A stretch of 64,000 nucleotides of DNA from an uncultured Polaribacter sp. (lineage in GTDB: Bacteria > Bacteroidota > Bacteroidia > Flavobacteriales > Flavobacteriaceae), in assembly GCF_947495205.1 (NCBI RefSeq), contig NZ_CANLXV010000001.1:248001-312000 (forward strand), read 5' to 3'. A model generated the notes under the pieces. It ran no database searches and was not told the DNA's origin. It saw only the letters and a program-made list of their open reading frames with translations. Shown piece by piece: positions 55,618 to 63,265 of this stretch. The first letter of the stretch is position 1. Each line of letters opens with the position of its first letter. The position numbers and the translations under genes were made by a program.

Positions 55618-56259
55618 ATGCATTTTCTACCTGAAAAAATAGACAATTATGTGGTAAATCACTCGCAAGAAGAACCGCAAATTTTAAAAGATTTAACAAG
55701 AGAAACTTGGCAAAAGGTTTTAAATCCTAGAATGCTAAGTGGTGCTTTTCAAGGCCGTGTATTATCTATTTTAACAAAAATCATCAACCCTAAAAACATC
55801 TTAGAAATTGGCACGTATACAGGTTATTCAACCTTATGTTTTGCAGAAGGTTTGCCAAAAAATGGTAAAATTATTACAATAGATAAAAATGAAGAATTAG
55901 AAACTTTACAAAATAAGTATTTTGAGCAATCGGGTTATAGAAAGCAAATAACCCAGTTTGTAGGCAATGCTATAGAAATTATACCCACTTTGCAAGAAAA
56001 GTTCGATTTGGTTTTTATAGACGCAGATAAATCAAATTACATTAATTATTTCAACTTAATTATTGATAAAATGAATCCTGGTGGAATAATTTTGTCTGAT
56101 AATGTGTTATGGAGTGGAAAAATTGTAGCTGCATTAGATCCTAAAGACAAGGATACTAAAGTACTTTTAGCTTATAATAAATTGGTAAACGAAGATGCAA
56201 GAGTAGAAACCGTTTTGTTGCCTATTAGAGACGGTTTAACAGTAAGTAGAGTGCTTTAA
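55618..56259 (+). CDS. O-methyltransferase (COMT/CCoAMT-like)
   Basis: A 213-residue class I methyltransferase: ILEIGTYTGYSTLCFAEGLP (motif I), ITIDKNEELETLQ, DLVFIDADKSNYINYF with the metal-binding Asp, and GGIILSDNVLWSGKI. It is a member of the catechol/caffeoyl-CoA O-methyltransferase-like group (Methyltransf_3). Function in Bacteroidota is not settled; related proteins act on catechols or tRNA (TrmR). It converges with a TatA-like gene after 3 bp. Confidence 0.9.
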   Translation: MHFLPEKIDNYVVNHSQEEPQILKDLTRETWQKVLNPRMLSGAFQGRVLSILTKIINPKNILEIGTYTGYSTLCFAEGLPKNGKIITIDKNEELETLQNKYFEQSGYRKQITQFVGNAIEIIPTLQEKFDLVFIDADKSNYINYFNLIIDKMNPGGIILSDNVLWSGKIVAALDPKDKDTKVLLAYNKLVNEDARVETVLLPIRDGLTVSRVL

Positions 56260-56262
56260 TAA

Positions 56263-56544
56263 TTAAAATTGCCTTTTAATTGGACCAGTTAAATCGTCTA
56301 TATTGTCTTTAACAGCGTTAATTTCTTTATTAATATCTGTGGCAATATCTGTATCTATTTTATGTTTTTCTGCACTGTCTTTAATTTCCCTTTTAATATC
56401 ATTAGTAGCGTCTTTTACTTGACGCATACCTTTACCCAAACCTCTTGCAATTTCAGGAATTTTATCGGCACCAAAAACCATAACTACTATTAACATGACC
56501 ACCATAATTTCTGGTCCGCTTATAAATAAGAATACTGTATTCAT
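56263..56544 (-). CDS. Twin-arginine translocase TatA/B-like subunit (second copy)
   Basis: A 93-residue protein with an N-terminal hydrophobic helix (IMVVMLIVVMVFGA), then the Tat hinge and amphipathic helix ADKIPEIARGLGKGMRQVKD, and a longer acidic/basic tail than the 38.6 kb paralogue. GPE before the helix is common in TatB. It could serve as the TatB-like partner in a minimal Tat system. No tatC is in the window. Confidence 0.85.
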   Translation of the reverse strand: MNTVFLFISGPEIMVVMLIVVMVFGADKIPEIARGLGKGMRQVKDATNDIKREIKDSAEKHKIDTDIATDINKEINAVKDNIDDLTGPIKRQF

Positions 56545-56652
56545 ATTACAAAGATACAGAGATATTTTAATAAATTACTTTTTCTATTTGGCATTAACGC
56601 AATTTTGTAATTTTTGTTAAAAAAAGTTTTGTATCTTTAGTAGAAAGAAAAT

Positions 56653-56862
56653 ATGATGTTGATGATTTCTGCCTTTCAGGTAATTGTTTTTTTGGTTTTG
56701 TTACTAATACCTGTAATTTATGCTTTAATTTTAGCTTCTAGAGCGCAAGATAATTGGCGTTTTTTAATTTGGGGTGTACTTATTCTTTTAGTTCCTTTTT
56801 TAGGAGCTTTGGCATGTATTATAAATTATCATTCAAAAAAGAAAACGCTTAAAACTACTTAA
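56653..56862 (+). CDS. Small two-helix membrane protein (PLDc_N-like)
   Basis: A 69-residue protein with two hydrophobic helices separated by ASRAQDNWRFLIWG, and IINYHSKKK at the C-terminus. The layout (helix, polar NWRF-type turn, helix ending VPFLGALACIINYH) resembles the phospholipase D nuclease N-terminal membrane motif family. It is 1 bp upstream of another small membrane protein gene. The function is unknown. Confidence 0.65.
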   Translation: MMLMISAFQVIVFLVLLLIPVIYALILASRAQDNWRFLIWGVLILLVPFLGALACIINYHSKKKTLKTT

Positions 56863-56863
56863 A

Positions 56864-57049
56864 ATGAAAAAAGAATTTGAAGATTTATCTACAGGAATAG
56901 TTTTTGGTTTATTTCTTTATTTTTTAGGTGCTATAGACTTTTATCAACCAATTTCTTATGTTGTAATTGTTGCTGTTGCTATAATTATTTTTTTCCCTTT
57001 ATTTAAAATAGTAAAAGATTCTTTATTAACTATAAAAAATAGAAATTAG
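56864..57049 (+). CDS. Small membrane protein (61 aa)
   Basis: A 61-residue protein with an acidic N-terminus (MKKEFEDLSTG) and two hydrophobic segments (IVFGLFLYFLGAIDF, YVVIVAVAIIIFFPLF). No family is recognised. It starts 1 bp after the upstream gene's stop codon, so the two are cotranscribed. Its stop codon overlaps the RNA-methyltransferase remnant by 4 bp, meaning it marks the last intact core gene before the accessory region. Confidence 0.6.
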   Translation: MKKEFEDLSTGIVFGLFLYFLGAIDFYQPISYVVIVAVAIIIFFPLFKIVKDSLLTIKNRN

Positions 57050-57123
57050 TTGTTAAAGTGAAGTTTTGCTTGCCTATCATACATTACAATACTGCCTGCT
57101 ACAGAAACATTTAAGCGTTCTAT
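57046..57123 (-). pseudogene. C-terminal remnant of a SpoU/TrmH-type RNA methyltransferase
   Basis: The minus strand encodes IERLNVSVAGSIVMYDRQAK then LHFNN and a stop codon. The segment resembles the conserved C-terminal helix of SpoU-family RNA 2'-O-methyltransferases (S-LNVSVA-ASI-LYE pattern). An in-frame TGA stands directly before it, and the rest of the enzyme is absent. It abuts GTTCTATTCAATAACTTA (57117-57134), which recurs in the accessory region at 59292-59309. It therefore marks the left edge of the inserted or rearranged segment. Confidence 0.62.
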
Positions 57124-57134
57124 TCAATAACTTA
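57117..57134. repeat. 18-bp direct repeat at left edge of the cassette region
   Basis: GTTCTATTCAATAACTTA occurs here and again at 59292-59309 in the first cassette junction. Here it overlaps the end of the RNA-methyltransferase remnant. It may be a recombination point between core DNA and the cassette array. Confidence 0.7.
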
Positions 57135-57174
57135 TAAATGCTTTCCATTATTAATTAACTTAAAAAAGATAATC

Positions 57175-58650
57175 ATGAAAAAAATTACACTTTTACTTTT
57201 TCTATTTAGTAATTTTACTTTTTCTCAAAAAATTTTAACGTGCGGAAGTAGTCCTAATTCTAAAGACTTAATGACTAGATCTTACTATAGTAATAACACT
57301 ATAAGAAAGACACAAAATGAAGAAAAATATATTTTTAGAATATTTTTTCACATTATTAGAGATAATAATGGAAATCAGGTTTTTACAACTTTGAATGGTA
57401 ACGCTTCTCCTAATATTACAGAAGAAACTATTCTTGACGCAGTTGCAATGCTTAACAGAACTTATAATCAATTTAATATTTTTTTTAAATATTCAGGTTT
57501 TAGTTATATTGATGATAGTTCATTGTTACAAATAGATAATTCAGAATGGGGTACAGAAACTAATAGCATAATTGGCAATCATCAAAATTTTCGTTCAGAC
57601 GCAATGAACCTCATAATTGCAAATAATGTTTTGAGTTCAAGTGGTAATCAGTTATCTGGTAGAGGAAGGTTCAGAAACACCTACAGTATTTTTAATAATG
57701 AATATCTATTAACAGCAACATTACCCCATGAAATTGCTCATAATTTCAACCTTTTTCATACACGTCAAAACTCCGGTAGTTCAACATTTTGTGAGTATAT
57801 TAATGGAACTAATTGTGCTACTAGAGGTGACCAAGTATGCGATACACCAGCCTCTCATCCATTAGGTGGAGGCTATGTTACCAATAATGGAAATGGTTAT
57901 ATTTATAATAATTTTAACAATAGAATGGATTGTAATGGTGATGTCTTTGCTAATGTTGGATTTACCAATTTTATGGATACTAACTTATTTAATGTAAATA
58001 ATTATTATAATAACTTGAGAACAGAATTTAGCTCTGGACAAGGAGTTCGTATGAGAGAAACTATTGCCAATGATCCTTTGAATCATTATGAACAAACATT
58101 AACCACTATCGATGAATTATATAAACCATATTACTCTAAAATTTTAGGAGCAGAGGGTAATGAAAATATTTATTCTACTGAAGATGACCCAAATATACCA
58201 GGCAACGTAATAATATGTCGTTATCCTATTTTTATCAATAAATTTCAAAAAGGTTTTGATTATGATTTTTATACATTCGACTCTTGGAATTATGTAAAAA
58301 CACCAACTAACCCTGTTTTAGATTTTAGTCAAACAGTTGATGAAGTTATTTCTATTGAAAATAAATATCAACATGCTGTAAAAATAAATCAAATTAGTAG
58401 TGATATTGTAGGTTATACAAATTTGGGTGGCTATAAAGGCCTTATCTGCAAATCAGAATCCGCTACATCTGGCAAAGTAGTGTCTCTAAAAAATATAGGT
58501 GATCTTAATTATACTATTAAAAATTTAAACGATAAAGAAGTTACAAACCCTGATTTAATTAAAAATCTAGAAAGCGGTAAATTTCATACAATTTATAAAA
58601 CGACAAAAAGTGGTATTACTACCCAAAAAAAAATTTACAAAAATGAATAA
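57175..58650 (+). CDS. Secreted zinc metalloprotease (M43/pappalysin-like)
   Basis: A 491-residue exported metzincin. The signal peptide MKKITLLLFLFSNFTFSQ precedes a catalytic domain with HEIAHNFNLFHT (residues 185-196; zinc ligands His185, His189, His195 and catalytic Glu186). Then come CATRGDQVCDTPAS, typical of M43 proteases, and the Met-turn FMDTN (Met267). A C-terminal beta region of about 180 residues follows. No clear sorting domain is seen. It is the first gene of the accessory cassette region, and a lipoprotein gene begins 2 bp after it, so they form one cassette. Confidence 0.88.
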   Translation: MKKITLLLFLFSNFTFSQKILTCGSSPNSKDLMTRSYYSNNTIRKTQNEEKYIFRIFFHIIRDNNGNQVFTTLNGNASPNITEETILDAVAMLNRTYNQFNIFFKYSGFSYIDDSSLLQIDNSEWGTETNSIIGNHQNFRSDAMNLIIANNVLSSSGNQLSGRGRFRNTYSIFNNEYLLTATLPHEIAHNFNLFHTRQNSGSSTFCEYINGTNCATRGDQVCDTPASHPLGGGYVTNNGNGYIYNNFNNRMDCNGDVFANVGFTNFMDTNLFNVNNYYNNLRTEFSSGQGVRMRETIANDPLNHYEQTLTTIDELYKPYYSKILGAEGNENIYSTEDDPNIPGNVIICRYPIFINKFQKGFDYDFYTFDSWNYVKTPTNPVLDFSQTVDEVISIENKYQHAVKINQISSDIVGYTNLGGYKGLICKSESATSGKVVSLKNIGDLNYTIKNLNDKEVTNPDLIKNLESGKFHTIYKTTKSGITTQKKIYKNE

Positions 58651-58652
58651 TT

Positions 58653-59141
58653 ATGAAAAAATTACTTTATAACTTTATTATATTCTCTATTTTATTTAAT
58701 TGTAACTCTAAAGATGATTGTAGAGTTGAAGATGATATTTGTATTACTGAAAATTTAGGAATTGAAAAAACTAATATTGTTTCAAACAATGATGATGAAA
58801 ACCTTATATTTCCTTATTATTGGGAATGGAGAGAACTATCTGATAATTTAATAGAAACTGTATATCTTCATAATAAGGAAGATGGTTTGGATGAAGATAT
58901 AAATTTTCATTTATTTTTTTTAAAAACAAGCAATTGTATTGAATTAATTAGATTTTATAAAAAAGAAACATATTTTGATGTTGATATAAATACGGGCGCC
59001 GTATTCATTTCAAATATTAAAGAAACCGAATATGAAATAAATTTTTTGTTACAAGAATATATTGGAAATAATTTAATAATAGGGAAAAATAATACAACCA
59101 AATTTAAAATAGAACTTTCAGAAAACAATATTATAAAATAA
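58653..59141 (+). CDS. Lipoprotein (hypothetical)
   Basis: A 162-residue lipoprotein. The signal sequence MKKLLYNFIIFSILFNCNSK has a lipobox ending in Cys17, followed by an acidic stretch KDDCRVEDD typical of surface-exposed flavobacterial lipoproteins. The rest is acidic, beta-rich and unrecognised. It starts 2 bp after the metalloprotease stop codon; a partner or inhibitor role for the protease is possible but speculative. Confidence 0.75.
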   Translation: MKKLLYNFIIFSILFNCNSKDDCRVEDDICITENLGIEKTNIVSNNDDENLIFPYYWEWRELSDNLIETVYLHNKEDGLDEDINFHLFFLKTSNCIELIRFYKKETYFDVDINTGAVFISNIKETEYEINFLLQEYIGNNLIIGKNNTTKFKIELSENNIIK

Positions 59142-59452
59142 ACAGCTTAAACCACGTATATAAAAAATAGCGGTTTAAGTGCTTAATTTAAAGTTTATTT
59201 TGTAAAATTAAGTTTGTAACAAACCGAAAAGTTAGTGCATAAAACGCTACTTTTCATATACCATACCGTTGGTAGACATTTGACACCGAAAGTTCTATTC
59301 AATAACTTAACGCAACAAATCTAAATTAATAGATTTGTAAAATGGAAGTAAAAAAACATAGACGATTATCTTTGAAAGTGAAGAATGAAAGCCAATTAAA
59401 GGTCGAAATCTAACTGCTCAAGACCTAAATGGAGCATAAAATTAAACTATAA
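59142..59452. other. Cassette junction 1 (short form)
   Basis: This 311-bp gap holds a long imperfect hairpin at 59151-59273 (ACCACGTATATAAAAAATAG against CTACTTTTCATATACC near the end), closing with CCGTTGGTAGACATTTGAC. The 18-bp repeat GTTCTATTCAATAACTTA follows at 59292-59309, and then a conserved leader with GCTC...GAGC at 59416-59435 just before the next start codon. It lacks the MutS remnant and the ATCCCT palindromes of the other two junctions. Confidence 0.8.
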
Positions 59453-59953
59453 ATGAAAACTTTAAAAATGAATTTTTTGTGTTTAATACTTCTAGGATTT
59501 AGCTTATCACTTACAAATTGTGAAAGTGATACAACAGTAAATGAAGAAAAAAATAGTGAGGAATTAGCTTTAATTGAATTTGAAAAACAAATTAGCAATA
59601 TTAAATCTAATTTAAGCAATGGTGGAACAACCTCTAAGAGTGAATCATATGTATCTGCAATATTTGACATTAGAATGGAGGGAGAAAATTATATCATTGA
59701 AAATATAGAATATTTGAACGAATTTGAATATGGTTTTGCACAAGGTTTTTCAAAATTCTCTTCAAAATCAAGTAATGGTGGCGGAATAAAAGTTTCTTGT
59801 GAGAAAACGGGAGAAATAACTGAATGCCCTGAACAAAGTGGGTTTGGTGCAGGCTTAAAACAAGCTAAATGCGTAGGAAATGCAGTTAAAGCATGCTTAG
59901 ACGGAGGAGGTTGTGCTGAAGTTTGCAGTATGAAAGCAGAAATAAAAAAGTAA
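59453..59953 (+). CDS. Lipoprotein with cysteine-rich C-terminus (hypothetical)
   Basis: A 166-residue lipoprotein. The signal MKTLKMNFLCLILLGFSLSL ends at lipobox LTNC, followed by acidic ESDTTVNEEKN. A charged helical middle leads to a Ser/Gly linker, SSKSSNGGG, and a C-terminal domain with seven cysteines (VSCEKTGEITECPEQSG, CVGNAVKACLDGGGCAEVC). The paired Cys pattern suggests a small disulfide-bonded exported module. No family is recognised. Junction 2 begins exactly at its stop codon. Confidence 0.75.
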   Translation: MKTLKMNFLCLILLGFSLSLTNCESDTTVNEEKNSEELALIEFEKQISNIKSNLSNGGTTSKSESYVSAIFDIRMEGENYIIENIEYLNEFEYGFAQGFSKFSSKSSNGGGIKVSCEKTGEITECPEQSGFGAGLKQAKCVGNAVKACLDGGGCAEVCSMKAEIKK

Positions 59954-59977
59954 CGGCTACCAACCACGTATATAAAA

Positions 59978-60024
59978 AATAGCAGTTTAGTGCAAACTAA
60001 AAAGTTTTGCTAAACTGCTATTTT
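59978..60024 (+). terminator. Junction 2 terminator hairpin
   Basis: A perfect 13-bp stem AATAGCAGTTTAG/CTAAACTGCTATT with a 19-base loop and a following TTTT, 24 bp after the lipoprotein stop codon. The loop carries an internal hairpin. Confidence 0.75.
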
Positions 60025-60048
60025 AATTTTAGAAACTAAAGAAAAAGA

Positions 60049-60144
60049 TTACTTCCTCACCAACATTCGCTTAATCTCATTCAATTTCATAAGCGCTTCA
60101 AATGGTGTTAAAATATCTATATTATTGGCTAACCTTTTAAGCCC
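60049..60144 (-). pseudogene. MutS C-terminal remnant, copy A
   Basis: The minus strand encodes 31 residues ending in a stop codon, including NNIDILTPFEALMKLNEIKR. This is the characteristic last helix of MutS mismatch-repair proteins (LTPxEALxxLxELK). An in-frame TAG lies immediately upstream, so it cannot be part of a full gene here. A nearly identical remnant stands at 62506-62601. Confidence 0.75.
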
Positions 60145-60231
60145 CTATTTTTAAAAATCTGCTTTTTAAAAAAATTACACTTTTAAAAATTTAATTTCGA
60201 TATCACTGAATATAAGAAAGTTAACGTTTTA

Positions 60232-60276
60232 CCATCCCTAAATTTGGGGATGGCAAATATCCCTAAATTTAGGGAT
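60232..60276. repeat. Paired ATCCCT palindromes, junction 2
   Basis: Two palindromes lie 5 bp apart. The first has arms CCATCCC/GGGATGG at 60232-60253. The second, ATCCCTAAATTTAGGGAT at 60259-60276, is a perfect 18-bp palindrome. They look like dimeric regulator operators or small hairpins. A third of the same type is at 60560-60577. Confidence 0.7.
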
Positions 60277-60559
60277 GGACAGGTGTGTTTTTATGCTTTA
60301 TATTTACAATGTTGTTTCTTTTTAATTTTTGTAGAGAATAAATGAATGGATAACAGAAGATAAATTAGGGATATGCGAACTAATTATAGTTTTAAATGTT
60401 TTTTATATTTCACTAGTCTCAAACATTCTTTAAAAACTTAAGTAGTAGCTTATTATTTAATATAAATAAAAATAATTTTTGGTGATAAATGCAACTAATA
60501 TGGATGGACTATTTAAAATTTTTTTAACACATTGATTTTAAATGTTTTAGTTTTTAAAT

Positions 60560-60577
60560 ATCCCTGAATTCAGGGAT
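60560..60577. repeat. ATCCCTGAATTCAGGGAT palindrome, junction 2
   Basis: A perfect 18-bp palindrome of the same family as those at 60232-60276, placed about 260 bp before the next start codon. Confidence 0.7.
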
Positions 60578-60834
60578 TGACAACACTGTTTTTATCTGTT
60601 ATGTTTACAGAAGAAGTAATAACACACTTTATAAATGATATATGATAACTAATTATTTGTTTATAACAGGTTGGTAGCCATTAGAGCGAAGTAAAAAACA
60701 AATAAATTCAAGTTCATCCGACTAAAGGAATTTTAAAAAAAGTATTTTATCTCTATTTTGAAAAGTTAAAACGGAAAGCAACGAATGGTCGAAAACTAAC
60801 CGCTCAAGACCTTAAAGAGCATAAATTATATGTT

Positions 60835-62418
60835 ATGAAACATAGGTTAAAAAAAATTATTTATTTAACAATTTTGGCGGGCTTAATTTATTCTTGCTCC
60901 AATGATGATTATTTTATAAATTCAAACTCTGTACCACTTGCTACAAATGAGGTTTCAACAGATAAACTAGATTTTAAATATGAAAATCTTTCAGAACAAG
61001 ATAAAATTAAGGTAATTGTAGGAGAAGCAATTAGTAATTTTCTAATTGAAAACCCTAATTTTAATGATAAATTATTTTCAAAACTTATTAGTTCAGAAAA
61101 TAAGACTAAAGAATTACTTTTTATAAAAGAAAAAGACGAAAAGTTTTCGAACGGTAAATCTTTAGAAAATTTATTATTAGAGTATTATGAAAACAATTTA
61201 AGTAAGAAAAATCTTATTTCAAATATTAACAAAATACTACCAAATCTTGTAATTAAAATACCAGATTGGACTGAAGCTGTTTTAGGAAATAATGAATTAA
61301 AATTAGAATTTGCTGTTTATCCCTGTATAACAACTTATAAAGAAAAAGTAGTTTATTATAAACAAGGAAAGATGATGTCAAAAAGTAATACAAATTCTTC
61401 TACTATTTCTGACTACCTACCAATACAAATTGAAGAAAGTGAAAGATTAATACCTGTTGAAAAAAATTCAACTAAAACATTTTGGGGTAATGATTTATAT
61501 GAAGACAATTTTCCTTTTTTATCAAGTTGTTCAGAGTTTAAAAAATCTACTTATACAACATACGAAAATGAAACTTTTGATTTTATAGATAAAATAACAT
61601 TGAATGAAGATTTAATGAGTGGTAAATTATGTTTGGAAAAAATTGAACCATCTAGCAAATCATTAAACTGTAATATTGTATATGAAAGAGATTGTAGAAC
61701 TGAAAAAAATGTAATTGAGGGCTTAAAACTTACAAATATTACAACTTTCATAGGTTTGAATAATCAACCAGGTGGAGAAGACGTAATGGCTCTTCATTAT
61801 CAATTTTCGGTAGCTTCAATGTGTGGTGATTTAAAACAAAACGCTTTCTGTCCACCATCTGACTGGAAGTTTGTTTTTTTTGGTAGATTTTTTGATTTCT
61901 TTGAGTTACAAACGCACTTTGGTTATCCTATTCAATCAGAATTAACTGATGTCTACTTTATTGGTAATGGTTTTTATCTTAAGGCGTTTCCAAAATATTA
62001 CGATATCCCTGTAGATTTATCAACAGAAGGTATTTACTCTCAAGCCAGATATCTTCCATTAAGTCCAAATGGTACTTGGGATGGAAATAAATATGGTGAT
62101 GCGATTAGTTTAGCTATTTACGAACACGATGATATAACAGTTGGTGTTGTTCAAACTAATACTATTTCAATAACAAATACAACAAAGGTATCAGCTAAAT
62201 TAACTTTGAGTGAAAAATTTAATGTTGGGGCTGATTTCAGTAATTCTGTAACTAGATCTTCAAGTACAAAAATAACAATTGATGCATCAAAAGATGTTGA
62301 ATTAGGAAAAACTGCTACAAATTATTATGAACAAAACTATAATTCGACAAATTTTGGCTTTGGCTATAATAAAACAACTGGAGCTGTAAATACACATTTT
62401 GCATTTTATTACGAATAA
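60835..62418 (+). CDS. Large lipoprotein (hypothetical)
   Basis: A 527-residue lipoprotein. MKHRLKKIIYLTILAGLIYS ends at a lipobox cysteine, followed by SNDDYF. The N-terminal 150 residues are helical and acidic; the middle carries scattered cysteines (CSEFKKS, CNIVYERDCR, MCGDLKQNAFCPPSDW). The last 75 residues alternate Ser/Thr with hydrophobics (TNTISITNTTKVSAKLTL, then NSVTRSSSTKITIDASKD), resembling membrane-inserting hairpins of beta-pore-forming proteins. No family is recognised; the toxin idea is speculative. The gene is bounded by near-identical junction blocks on both sides. Confidence 0.78.
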   Translation: MKHRLKKIIYLTILAGLIYSCSNDDYFINSNSVPLATNEVSTDKLDFKYENLSEQDKIKVIVGEAISNFLIENPNFNDKLFSKLISSENKTKELLFIKEKDEKFSNGKSLENLLLEYYENNLSKKNLISNINKILPNLVIKIPDWTEAVLGNNELKLEFAVYPCITTYKEKVVYYKQGKMMSKSNTNSSTISDYLPIQIEESERLIPVEKNSTKTFWGNDLYEDNFPFLSSCSEFKKSTYTTYENETFDFIDKITLNEDLMSGKLCLEKIEPSSKSLNCNIVYERDCRTEKNVIEGLKLTNITTFIGLNNQPGGEDVMALHYQFSVASMCGDLKQNAFCPPSDWKFVFFGRFFDFFELQTHFGYPIQSELTDVYFIGNGFYLKAFPKYYDIPVDLSTEGIYSQARYLPLSPNGTWDGNKYGDAISLAIYEHDDITVGVVQTNTISITNTTKVSAKLTLSEKFNVGADFSNSVTRSSSTKITIDASKDVELGKTATNYYEQNYNSTNFGFGYNKTTGAVNTHFAFYYE

Positions 62419-62432
62419 CGGCTACCAACCAC

Positions 62433-62497
62433 GTATATAAAAAATAGCAGTTAAATGCAAACTAAAAAGTTTGTGCTTTTCTGCTACTTTTATATAC
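62433..62497 (+). terminator. Junction 3 hairpin
   Basis: Imperfect long stem GTATATAAAAAATAGCAG against CTGCTACTTTTATATAC with an inner stem-loop. It lies 14 bp after the lipoprotein stop codon. It is probably a terminator and also the junction counterpart of the hairpins at 59151 and 59978. Confidence 0.6.
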
Positions 62498-62505
62498 AAT
62501 CAACG

Positions 62506-62601
62506 TTACTTCTTCACCAACATACGCTTAATCTCATTCAATTTCATAAGCGCTTCAAATGGTGTTAAAATATCTATATTATTGGCTAACCTTTTAAGCC
62601 C
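62506..62601 (-). pseudogene. MutS C-terminal remnant, copy B
   Basis: It encodes the same 31 residues as copy A (60049-60144), ending RMLVKK instead of RMLVRK before the stop codon. The few differences leave the peptide almost unchanged, suggesting recent duplication or selection to keep the sequence. No other part of mutS is present. Confidence 0.75.
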
Positions 62602-63265
62602 CTATTTTTAAAAATCTGCTTTTTAAAAAATTACACTTTTAAAAATTTAATTTCGATATAACTGAATATAAGAAAGTTAACGTTTTACCATCCCTAAATT
62701 TGGGGATGGCAGGTGTGTTTTTATGCTTTATATTTACAATGTTGTTTCTTTTTAATTTTTGTAGAGAATAAATGAATGGATAACAGAACATAAATTAGGG
62801 ATTTGCGAACTAATTATAGTTTTAAATGTTTTTTATATTTCACTAGTCTCAAACATTCTTTAAAAACTTAAGTAGTAGCTTATTATTTAATATAAATAAA
62901 AATAATTTTTGGTGATAAATGCAACTAATATGGATGGACTATTTGAAAATTTTTTAACACATTGATTTTAAGCGTTTTAATTTTTAAATATCCCTGAATT
63001 TAGGGATTGACAACACTGTTTTTATCTGTTATGTTTACAGAAGAAATAATAACACACTTTATAAACGGGATATGATAATTAATTATTTGTTTATAACAGG
63101 TTGGTAGCCATTTGAACCAAGTAAACAGAGTGAATTTAAGACCATCCGATTTACGGAATTAGTAGAAAAAAGAAATATCACCCTCTGGAAAAGTGAAAAA
63201 TAAAAGCCAGCTAATGGTCGAAATCTAACCGCTCAAGACCTAAATGGAGCATAATTTTTTTAAGT

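Larger units (their letters stand above)
59951..60834. repeat. Cassette junction 2 (complete form)
   Basis: From the stop codon at 59951 to 60682 this block repeats at 62416-63112 with high identity. In order it holds GGCTACCAACC (59955-59965), a terminator-like hairpin (59978-60024), an antisense MutS C-terminal remnant (60049-60144), two ATCCCT palindromes (60232-60253, 60259-60276), about 280 bp of A+T-rich DNA, a third palindrome (60560-60577) and the inverted end GGTTGGTAGCC (60669-60679). A 150-bp leader follows with GCTC...GAGC at 60802-60820. No gene is present. Confidence 0.88.
62416..63265. repeat. Cassette junction 3 (complete form)
   Basis: It repeats junction 2 from the stop codon at 62416 to 63112 (697 bp against 732 bp). 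It has GGCTACCAACC (62420-62430), a hairpin (62433-62497), a MutS remnant (62506-62601), palindromes at 62688-62709 and 62990-63007, and the inverted end GGTTGGTAGCC (63099-63109). The middle palindrome of junction 2 is deleted. A conserved leader with GCTC...GAGC at 63231-63250 precedes the next start codon. No gene is present. Confidence 0.88.

Noticed and set aside
59142..63265. Classical integron attC sites
   Set aside because: The inverted ends GGCTACCAACC/GGTTGGTAGCC do not fit the RYYYAAC/GTTRRRY cores, and no integron integrase is present in the window. Only the general organisation is similar.
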